In this document: positions 50,018-60,558 of the stretch, piece after piece | Position numbering within the stretch: the stretch's first letter is position 1 | Layout: every line of letters begins with the position of its first letter | Source of the DNA: Fidelibacterota bacterium | GTDB lineage: Bacteria > Pseudomonadota > Alphaproteobacteria > Rhodospirillales > Rhodospirillaceae | DNA length: 64,000 nt | Reading direction: 5' to 3' | Assembly (NCBI GenBank): GCA_002712165.1 | Contig: PASS01000077.1 | Span: forward strand, 1-64,000 | The notes under the pieces: model-generated | The model's database searches: none | Told to the model about the DNA's origin: nothing | The model's input: the letters and a program-made list of their open reading frames with translations, nothing else | Made by a program: the position numbers and the translations under genes

Positions 50018-51385
50018 TTAAAGTTCCGCAGCTGAAGTAGAGATAATTCTCTCAAGGTCGGTAACTAATGCCTTCACTTGTGCCTCATCGTCTCCCTCTA
50101 CCATTATACGGATTAGAGGCTCTGTCCCGGATTTCCTAATTACTAGACGCCCACTTCCACCAAGACGCCGCTCAACTTCCGTAATGGCCTGCTTTACCTC
50201 TTCCAATTTTAGAACGGCTTCTGCCTTCTTTCCGTTCTTAAGGCCAACATTAGTCAGTAGCTGGGGTACCGGCTCGTAAAGGCGCAATGCTTCACTAGCT
50301 GGCTTACCACCTTCAACAAGCGCTGCTAGCACCTGAAGGGCAGCAATGGTGCCATCTCCCGTGGTTGCGTGCTGGCCCATAATGATGTGCCCTGATTGCT
50401 CACCACCTAGATTACAGCCACTTTGTCTCATTTCGTCCACCACATACCTGTCGCCCACGTTAGTGCGAACAAGTTGCAATCCAGTAGAATTAAGATGGCG
50501 CTCTAATCCCAGATTACTCATAACTGTCGCCACGACAGCACCGCCCTTTAGCTGGGCTTTATGTTGCCAGTGCTTTGCAACAAGAGCGAGTACCTGATCT
50601 CCGTCAACCATCTCACCGCGCTCATCACAAAACAAAACACGATCAGCGTCACCATCCAAAGCAATCCCCAAATGGGCTTGTTGACTCACTACAAGGTCTT
50701 GGAGACGACTTGGATAAAGCGAACCGCAATCTTGATTGATATTAAAACCATTAGGTTCAACCCCGATCCTAATAACATCCGCACCAAGTTCCCAAAATAC
50801 TGTCGGGGCGACTTTGTAAGCAGCGCCGTTAGCACAATCGACGACAACCTTAAGACCATCAAGCCGAAGGCCTCTGGGAAAGGTTGTTTTTGCGTACTCA
50901 ATGTAACGCCCACCTGCATCTTCTAGTCGCTTGGCTCGACCCAGCCGATTCGGCGCAATGCGGGCTTCATCTAAGTCACCACCCATCAGGTTTTCTATTT
51001 CTAGCTCAATGGCATCCGACAATTTGTAACCATCAGGTCCGAATAACTTAATTCCATTGTCTTGAAACGGATTATGCGATGCAGATATCATGACGCCTAA
51101 ATCGCAACGCATAGCGCGAGTCAGCATTGCGATTCCAGGGGTTGGAATAGGTCCGACAAGAATAACATCCATACCCACTGAAACAAATCCAGCAGTCAGA
51201 GCAGGCTCCAACATATAGCCTGAAAGCCTTGTGTCCTTGCCAATCACCACTCGGTGCCGGTGACTTCCCCGAGTAAATCGCTGGCCCGCAGCTACCCCAA
51301 GGCGCATAATAGTCTCGACAGTCATGGGCTCGGCATTTGCAAGACCACGCACACCATCGGTTCCAAATAAAGCTCTCCCACTCAT
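50018..51385 (-). CDS. glmM: Phosphoglucosamine mutase
   Basis: It converts glucosamine-6-phosphate to glucosamine-1-phosphate for UDP-GlcNAc, needed for peptidoglycan and LPS. About 455 residues: [11 protein letters not shown] at the start, the phosphoserine loop [23 protein letters not shown] (near 100), the metal loop [16 protein letters not shown] (near 240), GGEQSGHII, and the phosphate loop [15 protein letters not shown]. The ATG at 51385 has GGAG five bases upstream; the track start at 51448 adds 21 residues. It lies between folP and thiD. Confidence 0.97.
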   Translation of the reverse strand: MSGRALFGTDGVRGLANAEPMTVETIMRLGVAAGQRFTRGSHRHRVVIGKDTRLSGYMLEPALTAGFVSVGMDVILVGPIPTPGIAMLTRAMRCDLGVMISASHNPFQDNGIKLFGPDGYKLSDAIELEIENLMGGDLDEARIAPNRLGRAKRLEDAGGRYIEYAKTTFPRGLRLDGLKVVVDCANGAAYKVAPTVFWELGADVIRIGVEPNGFNINQDCGSLYPSRLQDLVVSQQAHLGIALDGDADRVLFCDERGEMVDGDQVLALVAKHWQHKAQLKGGAVVATVMSNLGLERHLNSTGLQLVRTNVGDRYVVDEMRQSGCNLGGEQSGHIIMGQHATTGDGTIAALQVLAALVEGGKPASEALRLYEPVPQLLTNVGLKNGKKAEAVLKLEEVKQAITEVERRLGGSGRLVIRKSGTEPLIRIMVEGDDEAQVKALVTDLERIISTSAAEL

Positions 51386-51497
51386 GGATTCTCCATTGTG
51401 TTCAATACGGTGTAAGTTTTGGGCTTTCCGCCCATTTAAATCAAGCACTGGAAGTGGTCTTTATCGTTAAATACACGCCCGATCTTCAAGAACAACA

Positions 51498-52589
51498 CTA
51501 ATCATCGATAGCTGCCAGTCTCTGAACAATTTTTAGAGCTTGGCAGGTTTCCGCCACATCATGGACGCGGAGAATTTGTGCCCCCTGCGCAGCCGCATAC
51601 AATGCTGCGGCAAGTGAACCAGGAAGACGATTGTCAGCAGCCTCGCCATTACTCAGCTTAGCAATAAAGCTTTTGCGCGAAGCCCCAAAAACTATAGTAC
51701 AGCCAAGACCATGAAAAAGACTTAAGTAATCCATTATATCCACGTTGTGAGGCAGGCTTTTTCCGAATCCTACCCCTGGGTCTACTGCTATATTTTGCTC
51801 TGAAACCCCCGCATCCACACAAGCTGCCACACGGCTTTCTAGAAAATTGAATACGTCTCCCGGGGCCCATGCATACTTTGGTTTCTCTTGCATAGTTTGC
51901 GGCTGACCTTGCATATGCATGAGTATCACTGGAACACCAGCATCGGAAACTATGCGCAGGGAATTAGTATCACCGGTCAAAGCAGTAACATCATTCACAA
52001 TAGTTGCACCAGCATCTATCGCTGCGGCCATAACCGGCGCATGTCTAGTATCTATGGATACACATATTCCTCGTGTTGCAAGGCCCTGGATCACAGGCAC
52101 AACCCGAGCAATCTCTATTTCAGATTTGACAGGAGTCGCACCAGGCCTCGTAGATTCTCCTCCAACATCGATAATGCTCGCGCCTGATTCACTTAGCTTC
52201 AGCCCATGAGAAATTGCAGCTTCAGTATTATTATATTGCCCACCATCTGAGAAACTGTCGGGTGTTACGTTAACAATTCCCATAATGATAGGTTGCGAAA
52301 ACTCAAAACCAGCAAACGTGGGGTTCGGGCGCTCAAATAATGCAAGCTGTGATACCAACTGTGACCTAAAGTGTTCTTCAACATAATCACACTTTTGCTC
52401 AAATGATGAACGCGAGACAATAACGGATTGCACCGCTCGGTTTTTAACATTAGAAATTTCAATAATTGGAAAAGCAAAAGAACTACCCCCTATATTAAGA
52501 GGCCAGGCCATGCCTTGGGCTATCGCATCCAATGCAGTTCTTCCTTTTAAGAAGGCACGGGGCGTAAAATAGATGCATGCATCAACCAC
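51498..52589 (-). CDS. folP: Dihydropteroate synthase
   Basis: It joins the pterin pyrophosphate to p-aminobenzoate in folate synthesis (the sulfonamide target). The catalytic TIM barrel begins at about residue 105 with IMGIVNVTPDSFSDGGQYNN, then IIDVGGESTRPGATPV, INDVTALTGD, VILMHMQGQP and VDPGVGFGKSLPHNVDIM, and ends with LRVHDVAETCQALKIVQRL. At 363 residues it carries about 100 extra N-terminal residues not found in the typical 270-280-residue enzyme. The start is a GTG at 52589 with GGAG eight bases before it. A strong terminator lies between it and ftsH, so it begins a new transcript. Confidence 0.95.
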   Translation of the reverse strand: MVDACIYFTPRAFLKGRTALDAIAQGMAWPLNIGGSSFAFPIIEISNVKNRAVQSVIVSRSSFEQKCDYVEEHFRSQLVSQLALFERPNPTFAGFEFSQPIIMGIVNVTPDSFSDGGQYNNTEAAISHGLKLSESGASIIDVGGESTRPGATPVKSEIEIARVVPVIQGLATRGICVSIDTRHAPVMAAAIDAGATIVNDVTALTGDTNSLRIVSDAGVPVILMHMQGQPQTMQEKPKYAWAPGDVFNFLESRVAACVDAGVSEQNIAVDPGVGFGKSLPHNVDIMDYLSLFHGLGCTIVFGASRKSFIAKLSNGEAADNRLPGSLAAALYAAAQGAQILRVHDVAETCQALKIVQRLAAIDD

Positions 52590-52605
52590 CGACTACGCTC
52601 CTAAA

Positions 52606-52637
52606 CTAAAGGCCCCGCCTGCAGGTGGGGCCTTTAG
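52606..52637 (-). terminator. Strong hairpin terminator between ftsH and folP
   Basis: A perfect 11-base stem (CTAAAGGCCCC / GGGGCCTTTAG) with a 10-base loop lies right after the ftsH stop (minus strand) and 17 bases before the folP GTG. On the minus strand a T-rich segment (TTTAG) closes the stem, so it fits ftsH termination. Confidence 0.85.
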
Positions 52638-52660
52638 TATAAGCCTGCGAGACAAAATTA

Positions 52661-54607
52661 TCAGCCACCTGGCTGAGGCTCAGTCGTTGGACCAAAACCT
52701 TTGGGCCCGGACTTCCGTTCGCGGCTACCATTGGTATCTGTTGTCGGCACTGAAGCTCGACGCCCAGCATCCTTGGGTCTAGGAGGCGACTTATCCGACT
52801 TATCAATCGTTTCTCCGCGCAATAATGCCTCAATTTCAGTACGCGAAAGCGTCTCATGTAAAAGCAAACCCTGAGCAATGATTTCTAATTCATCACGATG
52901 CTTAGTTAAAATTTCTCGCGCTACTTTCTCGCCTGAGTCAACAAACTTACGGACTTCCTCATCGATAATACCAGCGGTAGCATCCGAAACATTCTTTTGC
53001 TGTGTAACAGAGTGGCCGAGAAAAACCTCTCCCTGATTTTCATTATAGCGCAAGGGTCCAAGCCGTTCCGAAAACCCGTATTCAGTAACCATACGTCTGG
53101 CTATGTCGGTTGCTCGCCTTATATCATCTGAAGCGCCAGTCGTAATTTTTTCGGGCCCAAACACCATTTCTTCAGCGACGCGGCCTCCGAATAGGCTCGC
53201 TAATTGAGCTGAGAGCTCGGCCTTTGACATGCTGTATTTGTCACGCTCGGGCAAATACATTGTTACACCTAAAGCTCTGCCACGCGGTATTATAGTTACC
53301 TTATGAAGTGGCTCGTGGCTCGGAACATGCATCATAACTAATGCATGCCCACCTTCGTGATAGGCCGTAAGCTTTTTTTCATCTTCAGTCATAACCATCG
53401 AGCGCCGTTCAGCGCCCATAAGTACCTTATCCTTAGCTTCCTCAAACTCGGGCATACCTACAACACGCTTAGCCTTGCGAGCAGCCAGAAGAGCAGCCTC
53501 ATTAACAAGATTGGCAAGATCCGCTCCGGAAAACCCGGGCGTACCACGTGCAATAACTTTAAGATCCACATCTGAGCCTAGAGGCGTATCCTTACTATGC
53601 ACATCTAAAATTTTTGCCCTGCCCAATATATCTGGATTAGGTACTACGACCTGACGATCGAAGCGCCCAGGCCGGAGAAGAGCAGGATCCAAAACATCGG
53701 GGCGATTTGTAGCCGCAATGAGGATCACACCCTCGTTTGCCTCAAAACCGTCCATTTCAACCAGTAATTGATTGAGGGTCTGTTCACGTTCATCGTTACC
53801 ACCACCGAGACCGGCCCCACGGTGACGGCCCACAGCATCGATTTCATCTATAAATATGATGCAAGGCGCATTCTTTTTGCCTTGTTCAAACATATCACGT
53901 ACCCGTGATGCGCCGACTCCAACAAACATTTCGACAAAGTCAGATCCCGAAATCGTAAAGAATGGAACATTAGCCTCACCGGCGATCGACCGGGCTAATA
54001 AAGTCTTACCAGTTCCCGGTGGCCCAACCAGCAACACACCCTTAGGGATTTTACCGCCCAACCGTTGAAATTTTTGTGGATCACGCAGGAACTCTACAAT
54101 TTCTTCAAGTTCCTGCTTAGCTTCATCAACACCGGCAACATCTTCAAAAGTAACCCTACCTTGCTTTTCAGTAAGCATTTTTGCGCGGGACTTACCGAAA
54201 CCCATAGCTTTACCGCCACCCGATTGCATCTGGCGCATGAAAAATACCCATACGCCGATCAGTAGCAGCATCGGGAACCAAGAAATAATGACTCCCCAGA
54301 AAGAAAGCTCGTTATCCGCAATAGGTATTGCTTTGATTTGGACCCCATTATCACGAAGCATAGGCACAAGCTCTGGGTCCTTTGGCGCATAAGTGCGAAA
54401 CTCACCACCAGATTTATAAACACCAGTGATATTTTCGCCTTGAATAACTACCTCGTTGACCTCAGATCGTTCTATCGCCGCCATGAAATCAGAAAAATAG
54501 ATCTCCTCGCTCGCATTTCTGGGAGCAGATCCTTGAAAAAGATTAAACAGTGCAACCACAAAAACCAGAATGATTGCCCAGAGCATTAAATTACGGCTGA
54601 TGTTCAA
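52661..54607 (-). CDS. ftsH: Membrane-bound AAA+ zinc protease FtsH
   Basis: This inner-membrane protease (648 residues) degrades membrane proteins, RpoH and LpxC-type targets. Helices lie at about residues 8-24 ([17 protein letters not shown]) and 103-123 ([20 protein letters not shown]). Walker [12 protein letters not shown] is near 195, Walker [13 protein letters not shown], second region of homology [21 protein letters not shown], and the zinc motif [10 protein letters not shown] near 418. The C-terminus is a basic, disordered tail ([15 protein letters not shown]). It is downstream of tilS with 152 bases between, where an RpoH-like promoter is proposed. Confidence 0.97.
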   Translation of the reverse strand: MNISRNLMLWAIILVFVVALFNLFQGSAPRNASEEIYFSDFMAAIERSEVNEVVIQGENITGVYKSGGEFRTYAPKDPELVPMLRDNGVQIKAIPIADNELSFWGVIISWFPMLLLIGVWVFFMRQMQSGGGKAMGFGKSRAKMLTEKQGRVTFEDVAGVDEAKQELEEIVEFLRDPQKFQRLGGKIPKGVLLVGPPGTGKTLLARSIAGEANVPFFTISGSDFVEMFVGVGASRVRDMFEQGKKNAPCIIFIDEIDAVGRHRGAGLGGGNDEREQTLNQLLVEMDGFEANEGVILIAATNRPDVLDPALLRPGRFDRQVVVPNPDILGRAKILDVHSKDTPLGSDVDLKVIARGTPGFSGADLANLVNEAALLAARKAKRVVGMPEFEEAKDKVLMGAERRSMVMTEDEKKLTAYHEGGHALVMMHVPSHEPLHKVTIIPRGRALGVTMYLPERDKYSMSKAELSAQLASLFGGRVAEEMVFGPEKITTGASDDIRRATDIARRMVTEYGFSERLGPLRYNENQGEVFLGHSVTQQKNVSDATAGIIDEEVRKFVDSGEKVAREILTKHRDELEIIAQGLLLHETLSRTEIEALLRGETIDKSDKSPPRPKDAGRRASVPTTDTNGSRERKSGPKGFGPTTEPQPGG

Positions 54608-54701
54608 TTTGTCCTCTATTTGGTTTCGCTGGTATTATTTCCAGCATTCCGTCTGCCAGTTCACCTAAACAGCCTGATTCAGCTTTTATATATACCTATA
54701 T

Positions 54702-54729
54702 AAATAGTGCGATACGGTGTCTGCGCAAG
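54702..54729 (-). promoter_or_regulatory. Possible heat-shock type promoter of ftsH
   Basis: The minus strand reads CTTG, 18 bases, CTATTTATATAGG. The first and last parts recall the RpoH pattern seen more clearly at lon, but the -35 lacks AC after CTTG. It is about 95 bases before the ftsH ATG. ftsH is often RpoH-controlled, which gives some contextual support. Confidence 0.35.
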
Positions 54730-54759
54730 CAAAGCGTGAAAGTCTTACGCAATACGTCA

Positions 54760-56139
54760 TTATTTTGGGTGTGATATTTTCGCAGCCATCCCCATAATTG
54801 GCAGAGAACTGCCAATTTCAGGGATAAATTCCACCTGCGCTCGAAAAATACTTTTATAGTCATTGCACAGATAGTCAGCATGTGGGACTGCCACCAAACG
54901 GTTAGAATCGGAAATAATCGGCAAGGTTTCACGGATGCGGGCCGGTACATTCTCAAGTGACGATTGAGGATTCTCAACACGAAATATACGCCATACAGAC
55001 GGGCTCATGCGAGAAATACTAAAAGATTGTTTGGGCCCGTTACTTATATCGGAAAACAGACTCACCCTAAAGCGACCGTCCCAAACAACATTTTTATTTA
55101 TTGCAACCTGTAGACTAGCTGCAATCTTTGCTGTTTCACGGCAAACAAGAAGATTGTCTCCTTCACGCTGAACAAAACACCCATGAAGCGTAGCATCGCG
55201 CCAAGGTCTGCTGACTATGCGGTCGTATAGGCCTTGTAGATTTTTAAAACGGGGTCCATAAGCTGCACCACTAACTGCCATGAGAATTCGAGAAATCGTA
55301 CGTAAGCCGATTTCTTCTGGCGTATTTACTAATTTTTGAACTGATAATCGAGCCACACCATAGCCGTCAAATCTACCCGCAACCTTAAAAAAATCGACGA
55401 CAGACTGGTCGAGTGCTAATTTGGCTCGTCGCAAGTGCCCCACAGTATTAAGTAGTCGTTGCCTCGTAAATCCTTCTCGCTCCAAAATTTCTTGTGACTT
55501 GCGAAAACGGACCCTGGTACTCGAATCACTATTGTTTGAAGGATCATCGATCCAATTTTGCCCTCGGGCTCGACAAACTTCGGCCAACTGGGCTTTGGTA
55601 AAATTTAACAAAGGGCGCAGTAAGAAAATACCGCCACGTTGAATCATGGGCGACATAGCGGAAAGGCCTTCAATTCCACTACCCCTAGCAAGTCGCATAA
55701 GGAATGTTTCTACTTGGTCATCAGCATGGTGGGCAACCAATAAATGCCCAAAGCCATTGGTTGCACACCAATGATTCATAAGGTCATAGCGTGCATTTCG
55801 GGCAGCATGTTGTGGACTTGAGGCTATTTTACGTTTCTGAGCACCATCATCCCACCGTAGCACCGTATGAGCTATATTCCTTGCGGCTAGCCAATCACTA
55901 ACTTGGGCTGATTCAGCACTCGATGAATCTCGAAGGCAATGATCCACCGTCAAGGTATGAATGGAAACTTTTACATTGTTCGACCATTCCAAGAGCAAAA
56001 GAACAAGAGCCATGCTATCGGAACCACCAGAAACAGCTACAGCAAGATTAGAGCCAGGTGGAATTATAAACTGAGCCATAGCGGCATTGAATGCCGCAGC
56101 CGATTGTTCATCGCTAGTATCAGTGTGTTCCATAACCAT
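54760..56139 (-). CDS. tilS: tRNA(Ile)-lysidine synthase
   Basis: It puts lysine on C34 of tRNA-Ile(CAU), allowing AUA decoding. About 459 residues: the PP-loop AVSGGSDSMALVLLL near residue 33, TVDHCLRDSSSAESAQV near 65, AARNARYDLMNHWC and the long, basic-rich middle with LLRPLLNFTKAQLAEVCRARGQNWIDDPSN. The ATG at 56139 (MVMEHTDTSDEQ) is preferred; the track start at 56196 runs into the cpoB end. It lies downstream of cpoB. Confidence 0.93.
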   Translation of the reverse strand: MVMEHTDTSDEQSAAAFNAAMAQFIIPPGSNLAVAVSGGSDSMALVLLLLEWSNNVKVSIHTLTVDHCLRDSSSAESAQVSDWLAARNIAHTVLRWDDGAQKRKIASSPQHAARNARYDLMNHWCATNGFGHLLVAHHADDQVETFLMRLARGSGIEGLSAMSPMIQRGGIFLLRPLLNFTKAQLAEVCRARGQNWIDDPSNNSDSSTRVRFRKSQEILEREGFTRQRLLNTVGHLRRAKLALDQSVVDFFKVAGRFDGYGVARLSVQKLVNTPEEIGLRTISRILMAVSGAAYGPRFKNLQGLYDRIVSRPWRDATLHGCFVQREGDNLLVCRETAKIAASLQVAINKNVVWDGRFRVSLFSDISNGPKQSFSISRMSPSVWRIFRVENPQSSLENVPARIRETLPIISDSNRLVAVPHADYLCNDYKSIFRAQVEFIPEIGSSLPIMGMAAKISHPK

Positions 56140-56186
56140 GCTATGCCGTCGCTCTCTTTTGCAATGCTTAAGCGCTATTCCAAGCC

Positions 56187-57359
56187 TTATTTGCACATAA
56201 GATTTGCACTTTGCGTCGCGGCTGTTTTCAAAATTTGCTCTGATGTGTCGGCATAGTCTTTCGCGATTCGACTAAATGCTGTACAGGCTCCCTGGATCTG
56301 CCCAAGGCTTGCCATAGACATTCCTAGTTTAAGAAGATTATCCGGGCTTTTATTGGAATTAGGATATTTTTGATAACCGGACATAAACTCTACAGCTGCT
56401 TGTTTATAGTCACCACGTACATAGTAGGTCTCTCCTAGCCAATACTGCGCGTTACCCGCTAACAGCTCTTCAGGGTGAAGTAAAATAAAGCGCCGCAATG
56501 CTGTTTCCGCGCTAGCAAAATCGTTTTGGGTTAAAAACTTAAACGCATAGTCATATTGCTCCTCAGGTGTGCCATCTGGCAGCGCTACATTTTTGGGAGA
56601 ACTCAGCGCGGCAAGTTGACCCGACGATACAGCTGGAGGGTTTGGTGCGGAAGTTGGTGCCGGAGCTACTGGGGTTGGTATATCATTAGTTTCTGGATTG
56701 GCAATTATAGTAGGATCTGCCGGCAGGGCTTTTCCCTGATCATCAATCCTCAGTACCATCTGTCCCTCGGCCAAGGCACCCTGGAGTGAACCACCGTCAA
56801 TGGCCTGCGACGATGACTGTTGTGGCTGTGATGAAACCGGCTGTGATAAAGGCGCATCTATTGGCGGAACTACTGCCTCGGTGACGGGGACTGCTGACGA
56901 AGGCATTGGCTCCCTAATATCCGCATTTGCAACGCTGGGACTGGGAGCGAGTGCAACAGCCCCAGACACACCCAAAGACTGCTCTAAAGTTGCCAACCTT
57001 AGAGTCATATCATCGGATAATTGCCGTAGCTGCTTTAACATTTGCCCCGCACCATAGCGAGTTTCTTCCAATTGCCCGGTAAGTTGCTCAACTAATTGTT
57101 CTAGCTTGAGAAGGCGCACCTCAGCGCTAGAAGACCGTTCTGATGTAAGTCCACCAACAGAGCGCTCAGATCCATCTTGCAGTTCCTGGAGCTCTTGTTC
57201 CAAACGCTCAATGCGCTTGTTTAGATCGCGAGCACTTTGAGCTGCCAGAGGCGTTTGCGAAGCCACGCAGAAAATCACAAATCCTACGCAAACGGTCAAA
57301 ATGATCCGAGGCAAAATTCCACAACTAAGATTGATATACGGGTAAGAGTAAATCATCAT
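56187..57359 (-). CDS. cpoB: Cell division coordinator CpoB (YbgF)
   Basis: This periplasmic Tol-Pal accessory protein (390 residues) helps couple outer-membrane constriction with peptidoglycan synthesis in E. coli. A signal peptide (about 17-41, ILTVCVGFVIFCVASQTPLAAQ) is followed by a coiled coil (DLNKRIERLEQELQELQDG and LLKLEQLVEQLTGQLEETRYG), a Ser/Pro/Gln-rich linker of about 130 residues, and a C-terminal TPR block (EEQYDYAFKFLTQNDFASAETALRRFILLHPE, AQYWLGETYYVRGDYKQAAVEFMSGYQKYP). It is the last gene of the Tol-Pal set. Confidence 0.93.
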   Translation of the reverse strand: MMIYSYPYINLSCGILPRIILTVCVGFVIFCVASQTPLAAQSARDLNKRIERLEQELQELQDGSERSVGGLTSERSSSAEVRLLKLEQLVEQLTGQLEETRYGAGQMLKQLRQLSDDMTLRLATLEQSLGVSGAVALAPSPSVANADIREPMPSSAVPVTEAVVPPIDAPLSQPVSSQPQQSSSQAIDGGSLQGALAEGQMVLRIDDQGKALPADPTIIANPETNDIPTPVAPAPTSAPNPPAVSSGQLAALSSPKNVALPDGTPEEQYDYAFKFLTQNDFASAETALRRFILLHPEELLAGNAQYWLGETYYVRGDYKQAAVEFMSGYQKYPNSNKSPDNLLKLGMSMASLGQIQGACTAFSRIAKDYADTSEQILKTAATQSANLMCK

Positions 57360-57525
57360 AAACTATTCCTATAATTTGCCGCGCTAGACTTGCCAAAGTA
57401 ATTGCCCAAGCCCGATCAGAATTAGAAATACGAATTCACAAATAAAATATCATCTGATTATCAGGCAACAATAAGGCGCATGAACCCACTAGCCAACGCT
57501 AGCCAGCAACATGCGCCCCAATAGG

Positions 57526-57556
57526 AAACGGCCCCGGATTAAACCGAGGCCGTTTT
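57526..57556 (-). terminator. Terminator after pal
   Basis: Stem of 12 bases with one mismatch (AAACGGCCCCGG / CCGAGGCCGTTT) and a short AT loop, starting about 10 bases after the pal stop on the minus strand. Plus-strand T-run TTTTATTAATT also fits a bidirectional terminator. cpoB starts about 170 bases further on. Confidence 0.8.
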
Positions 57557-57565
57557 ATTAATTCA

Positions 57566-58060
57566 TTATTGCGCTACGGATGTTCCGCGGCGATTATTTT
57601 GCCAGCAGGCCTCGCTGGACTCAACGCACAGCGGACGCTCCTTGCCGTAAGAGATTGTCTTCAATCTGCTTTCCGCGATACCAAGCGTTATAAGGTATTG
57701 TTTAGCCGCATTAGCACGGCGTTCACCAAGACCCAAGTTGTACTCGCGTGTACCTCGCTCGTCACAGTGACCTTCTACAGTCACAGTGCGCGACGGGTTC
57801 TGGTTCAACCAAGCAGCCTGAGCACGAAGTGCCGCTTGCGCGTCGGGGCGCAAATCATATTTATCAAAATCAAAGTTCACGGTATTTCCGACCACCGTAT
57901 TGAAATACTCAAGAGAATCCGCTGCCGGCCCTGATGGAGCGGCTGGTGGTGGCGGTGGTGGTGGCGGCGGCGGCGGCGCAGCCTCTTCTTCCACAGGTTT
58001 TGTGGCGCAAGCTGCTAAAATTAAAGCAACGGCGGCCGCGCTTACAAATCTAAGGTTCAT
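57566..58060 (-). CDS. pal: Peptidoglycan-associated lipoprotein Pal
   Basis: This outer-membrane lipoprotein (164 residues) ties the outer membrane to peptidoglycan. Signal and lipobox LILAACATKP put the lipidated Cys at residue 18. An 11-Pro run follows (VEEEAAPPPPPPPPPPPAAP), then the OmpA-like domain: NFDFDKYDLRPDAQAALRAQAAWLNQNP, VEGHCDERGTREYNLGLGERRANAAKQYL and KERPLCVESSEACWQNNRR. It is co-oriented with tolB but separated by 262 bases that contain its own likely promoter. Confidence 0.96.
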   Translation of the reverse strand: MNLRFVSAAAVALILAACATKPVEEEAAPPPPPPPPPPPAAPSGPAADSLEYFNTVVGNTVNFDFDKYDLRPDAQAALRAQAAWLNQNPSRTVTVEGHCDERGTREYNLGLGERRANAAKQYLITLGIAESRLKTISYGKERPLCVESSEACWQNNRRGTSVAQ

Positions 58061-58204
58061 TTTGTAGAGTCCCCTAAGTCCACGAGTGATTACTACGCTA
58101 TATTGATAAGCCCGTTTTGAAACAAGCGTAACTGCGTCATCCTTTTACCAGCAATATGCACGCGCGCAAGAGATCGCCGCACATGGCCGGGCTCTAAAGT
58201 ACCC

Positions 58205-58234
58205 ATAATATACAAGTTTTTGCACTGTTGTAAA
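58205..58234 (-). promoter_or_regulatory. Promoter candidate of pal
   Basis: TTTACA (five of six), 18 bases, TATTAT (five of six) on the minus strand, in the tolB-pal spacer. Transcription would start near 58198, giving a leader of about 140 bases. A GC-rich part of the leader (GAGCCCGGCC ... GCGGCGATC) could fold but forms no clear riboswitch. Confidence 0.5.
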
Positions 58235-58322
58235 AAAGAAGTGTGGCAGAAGGGTATAGTTGATTATATGCCCCCTAAAGACCCGCTTGGCTGTATATTT
58301 GAGCCTCTATCGCACACAGATA

Positions 58323-59681
58323 TTAGGGGATTAGAGGCGACCACGCAGGGTCCGAAGCATTCTGTGGGGTTAATATTTCCCTTTGATTATAGCCAGTTAG
58401 GTCGATTGAGAAGAGCCTGGTACGACCGCCAGAGCCATCTGCCCGTGTCGGGGACTGGGCAAAATACATCAGCACCCTGCCATTGGGCGCCCAAGTCGGT
58501 GCCTCAACCAGAAAGCCCTTGGCCAGAAGCCGCTCACCCGTTCCATCGGGTTTCATGACCCCAATATAGAACTGGCCATCCCCTTGGGCGTATCTGGTGA
58601 AAGCAATCAGATCGCCGCGCGGCGACCAAACTGGGGTACCATAACGCCCCCTACGACCCTCAGTTCCAAAGCTAATGCGGGTTTGGTTTGAACCATCCGC
58701 ATTCATTACATAGACCTGCTGGCTACCGCCCCGATCAGAAGCAAATGTCACCCGATCGCCATCAGGCGAATAGGAAGGTGAAGTGTCGATTGAAGGATGG
58801 TCGGTTAAACGCGAAGTGCGACGCGTTCGCAAGTCCATTTCGTAAATATCCGAATTACCATTAGTCGCCAGCGATAAAATCACTTTGTTACCGTCGGCAG
58901 AAAAGCGAGGGGCATAGGTCATCCCTGGAAAATCACCTAGGACCTCCTGTCGGCCTGTATCGATATTGAATAAATACACACGCGGCACATCCCGAAAATA
59001 TGACATATAAGTGATTTCTTGACTGGTAGGCGAATAGCGCGGCGTTAAAACAAGATTAGCTCCGTCAGTGAGGTACCGGTGATTAGCGCCATCCTGATCC
59101 ATAATCGCAAGACGCTTAATACGCTTATTAGCAGGACCACTTTCTGCGATGTACACAATCCGAGTGTCAAAATAGCCACTTTCTCCAGTGATAGATTGGT
59201 AAACAAGATCGGCGATGATATGTGCAACACGGCGCCAGTTCTCGGGCTGAGTTGCGTAGGCTTGGCCAACGATTTGCTGTCCACCGATCACATCCCACAA
59301 CCGGAAGGCCACTCGTGACTGACCATTGGGCAACACTTCGACAGCACCCTGAACAAGTGCCTGTGCATTAAGAGCACGCCAATCTGCAAAACGCGGTTGA
59401 ACATCAATGGATGTAAAATCTTGCAAAAATGCCTTCTGATCCAATGGCCGAAAAAGACCTGATCGCTCAAGGTCAGAGGCAATAACCGCACTAATGTCTT
59501 TTCCCATCGCGATTGTTTCGTCCGATCTTCCGGAAAAAACACTAATCGCTATTGGCATTGGCTCTACCCGCCCACGCGTAATATCAAGACGGACCTGCGC
59601 CAATGCCGAGGGGCCAATAAACAGCACGGAGAGCATTAAAAGCACAGATGTGAGCTTTATATATTCTAATAATCTATACAT
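58323..59681 (-). CDS. tolB: Tol-Pal periplasmic beta-propeller protein TolB
   Basis: This periplasmic protein (about 452 residues) links TolA and Pal. Start set at [28 protein letters not shown] (signal peptide); the track start at 59750 adds a polar 23-residue extension. The N-terminal domain has [12 protein letters not shown] and [21 protein letters not shown]-like propeller repeats carry [69 protein letters not shown] and [16 protein letters not shown]. It follows tolA by 78 bases. Confidence 0.95.
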   Translation of the reverse strand: MYRLLEYIKLTSVLLMLSVLFIGPSALAQVRLDITRGRVEPMPIAISVFSGRSDETIAMGKDISAVIASDLERSGLFRPLDQKAFLQDFTSIDVQPRFADWRALNAQALVQGAVEVLPNGQSRVAFRLWDVIGGQQIVGQAYATQPENWRRVAHIIADLVYQSITGESGYFDTRIVYIAESGPANKRIKRLAIMDQDGANHRYLTDGANLVLTPRYSPTSQEITYMSYFRDVPRVYLFNIDTGRQEVLGDFPGMTYAPRFSADGNKVILSLATNGNSDIYEMDLRTRRTSRLTDHPSIDTSPSYSPDGDRVTFASDRGGSQQVYVMNADGSNQTRISFGTEGRRGRYGTPVWSPRGDLIAFTRYAQGDGQFYIGVMKPDGTGERLLAKGFLVEAPTWAPNGRVLMYFAQSPTRADGSGGRTRLFSIDLTGYNQREILTPQNASDPAWSPLIP

Positions 59682-59759
59682 ATGGCTCTTATAACTCTCA
59701 GAATATGCTCCGGGTATGGTATAAAAATGGCGATGCTGTGTCATACCCAACCCAATCAG

Positions 59760-60545
59760 CTAATTGATTCGCCCTTGAGGTGAAAACTTTAAAATCATTT
59801 CCCGGAATGCACCAGCCTTGTTCGGGTTGATTGGTAATGGACTGGCTGCCATCACTGCATTCCGTGCAGAGTTAGCGAACGTACGAAATGTAGTATCAAG
59901 AAAATAGCGTGAAGAGTCGACAATTTGCGCTTCCTGCACAGTCCCATCCAAACTCAAGTTGATTTTGATTTCCACAGCCAACTCATCTACCCCCTCTTTT
60001 CCGGGATCAATGCGCCAATGATCTTCAATATGACGCCTAATGACATCGAGCTCCGAAATCGTCGGTTTATCTGACGCAACACCAGCATAATTGTTGCTAG
60101 TTTCCCGATTGTCTGGATCTTCTGCCTGAGGCTTTATCTGCAGCTCTTGTTGCGCATCCAAGTCCTTAACTAGCTTATTGAGAAATGCAATATCGTCCTG
60201 CTTTGTTGGTGGTGGCTTTGGTTTTAGCTTTGGTTTAATTTTTTGCGGCGTGACATCAACAACTTCATTTGTTGAAGCATTCTTATCGTATGGCAATGCC
60301 GTTTCTTCAGACGAAGGTAACGGTACATCCAGCGGTTCGGTCTCGGCCTGAGGCTCCGGTGTCGCCTGCGTAATTTCAGCAATTTCTACAAGGTCGATTA
60401 CGAGCAGCGTTTCTTTGGGCAAATCACGCTTAATGAATGGCAGGCCTGCCCATGCAATAGAGATCACTGCCACATGCAGAATAACCGAGAGCGCATAGCC
60501 ATAATGCGCCGAATTTCCTTGCATTGCTGCCGTACTAGACATCAC
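59760..60545 (-). CDS. tolA: TolA, energy-transducing envelope protein
   Basis: This is an anchored bridge from TolQR to TolB/Pal, 261 residues. An N-terminal membrane helix (about 15-38, YALSVILHVAVISIAWAGLPFI) is followed by a Pro/Lys/Glu-rich linker (PQKIKPKLKPKPPPTKQDD) and a C-terminal TonB-like domain (about 170-261, DVIRRHIEDHWRIDPGKEG, VEIKINLSLDGTVQEAQIVD). The linker is short compared with the long helical TolA of enterobacteria, as in other alphaproteobacteria. It follows tolR by about 14 bases. Confidence 0.9.
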   Translation of the reverse strand: MMSSTAAMQGNSAHYGYALSVILHVAVISIAWAGLPFIKRDLPKETLLVIDLVEIAEITQATPEPQAETEPLDVPLPSSEETALPYDKNASTNEVVDVTPQKIKPKLKPKPPPTKQDDIAFLNKLVKDLDAQQELQIKPQAEDPDNRETSNNYAGVASDKPTISELDVIRRHIEDHWRIDPGKEGVDELAVEIKINLSLDGTVQEAQIVDSSRYFLDTTFRTFANSARNAVMAASPLPINPNKAGAFREMILKFSPQGRIN

Positions 60546-60558
60546 GCTTAATCAATCC

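Noticed and set aside
57951-57985. GGTGGCGGT-rich tract as a microsatellite or CRISPR-like repeat
   Set aside because: It is the codon run for the proline stretch of Pal; no spacers or regular units are present.
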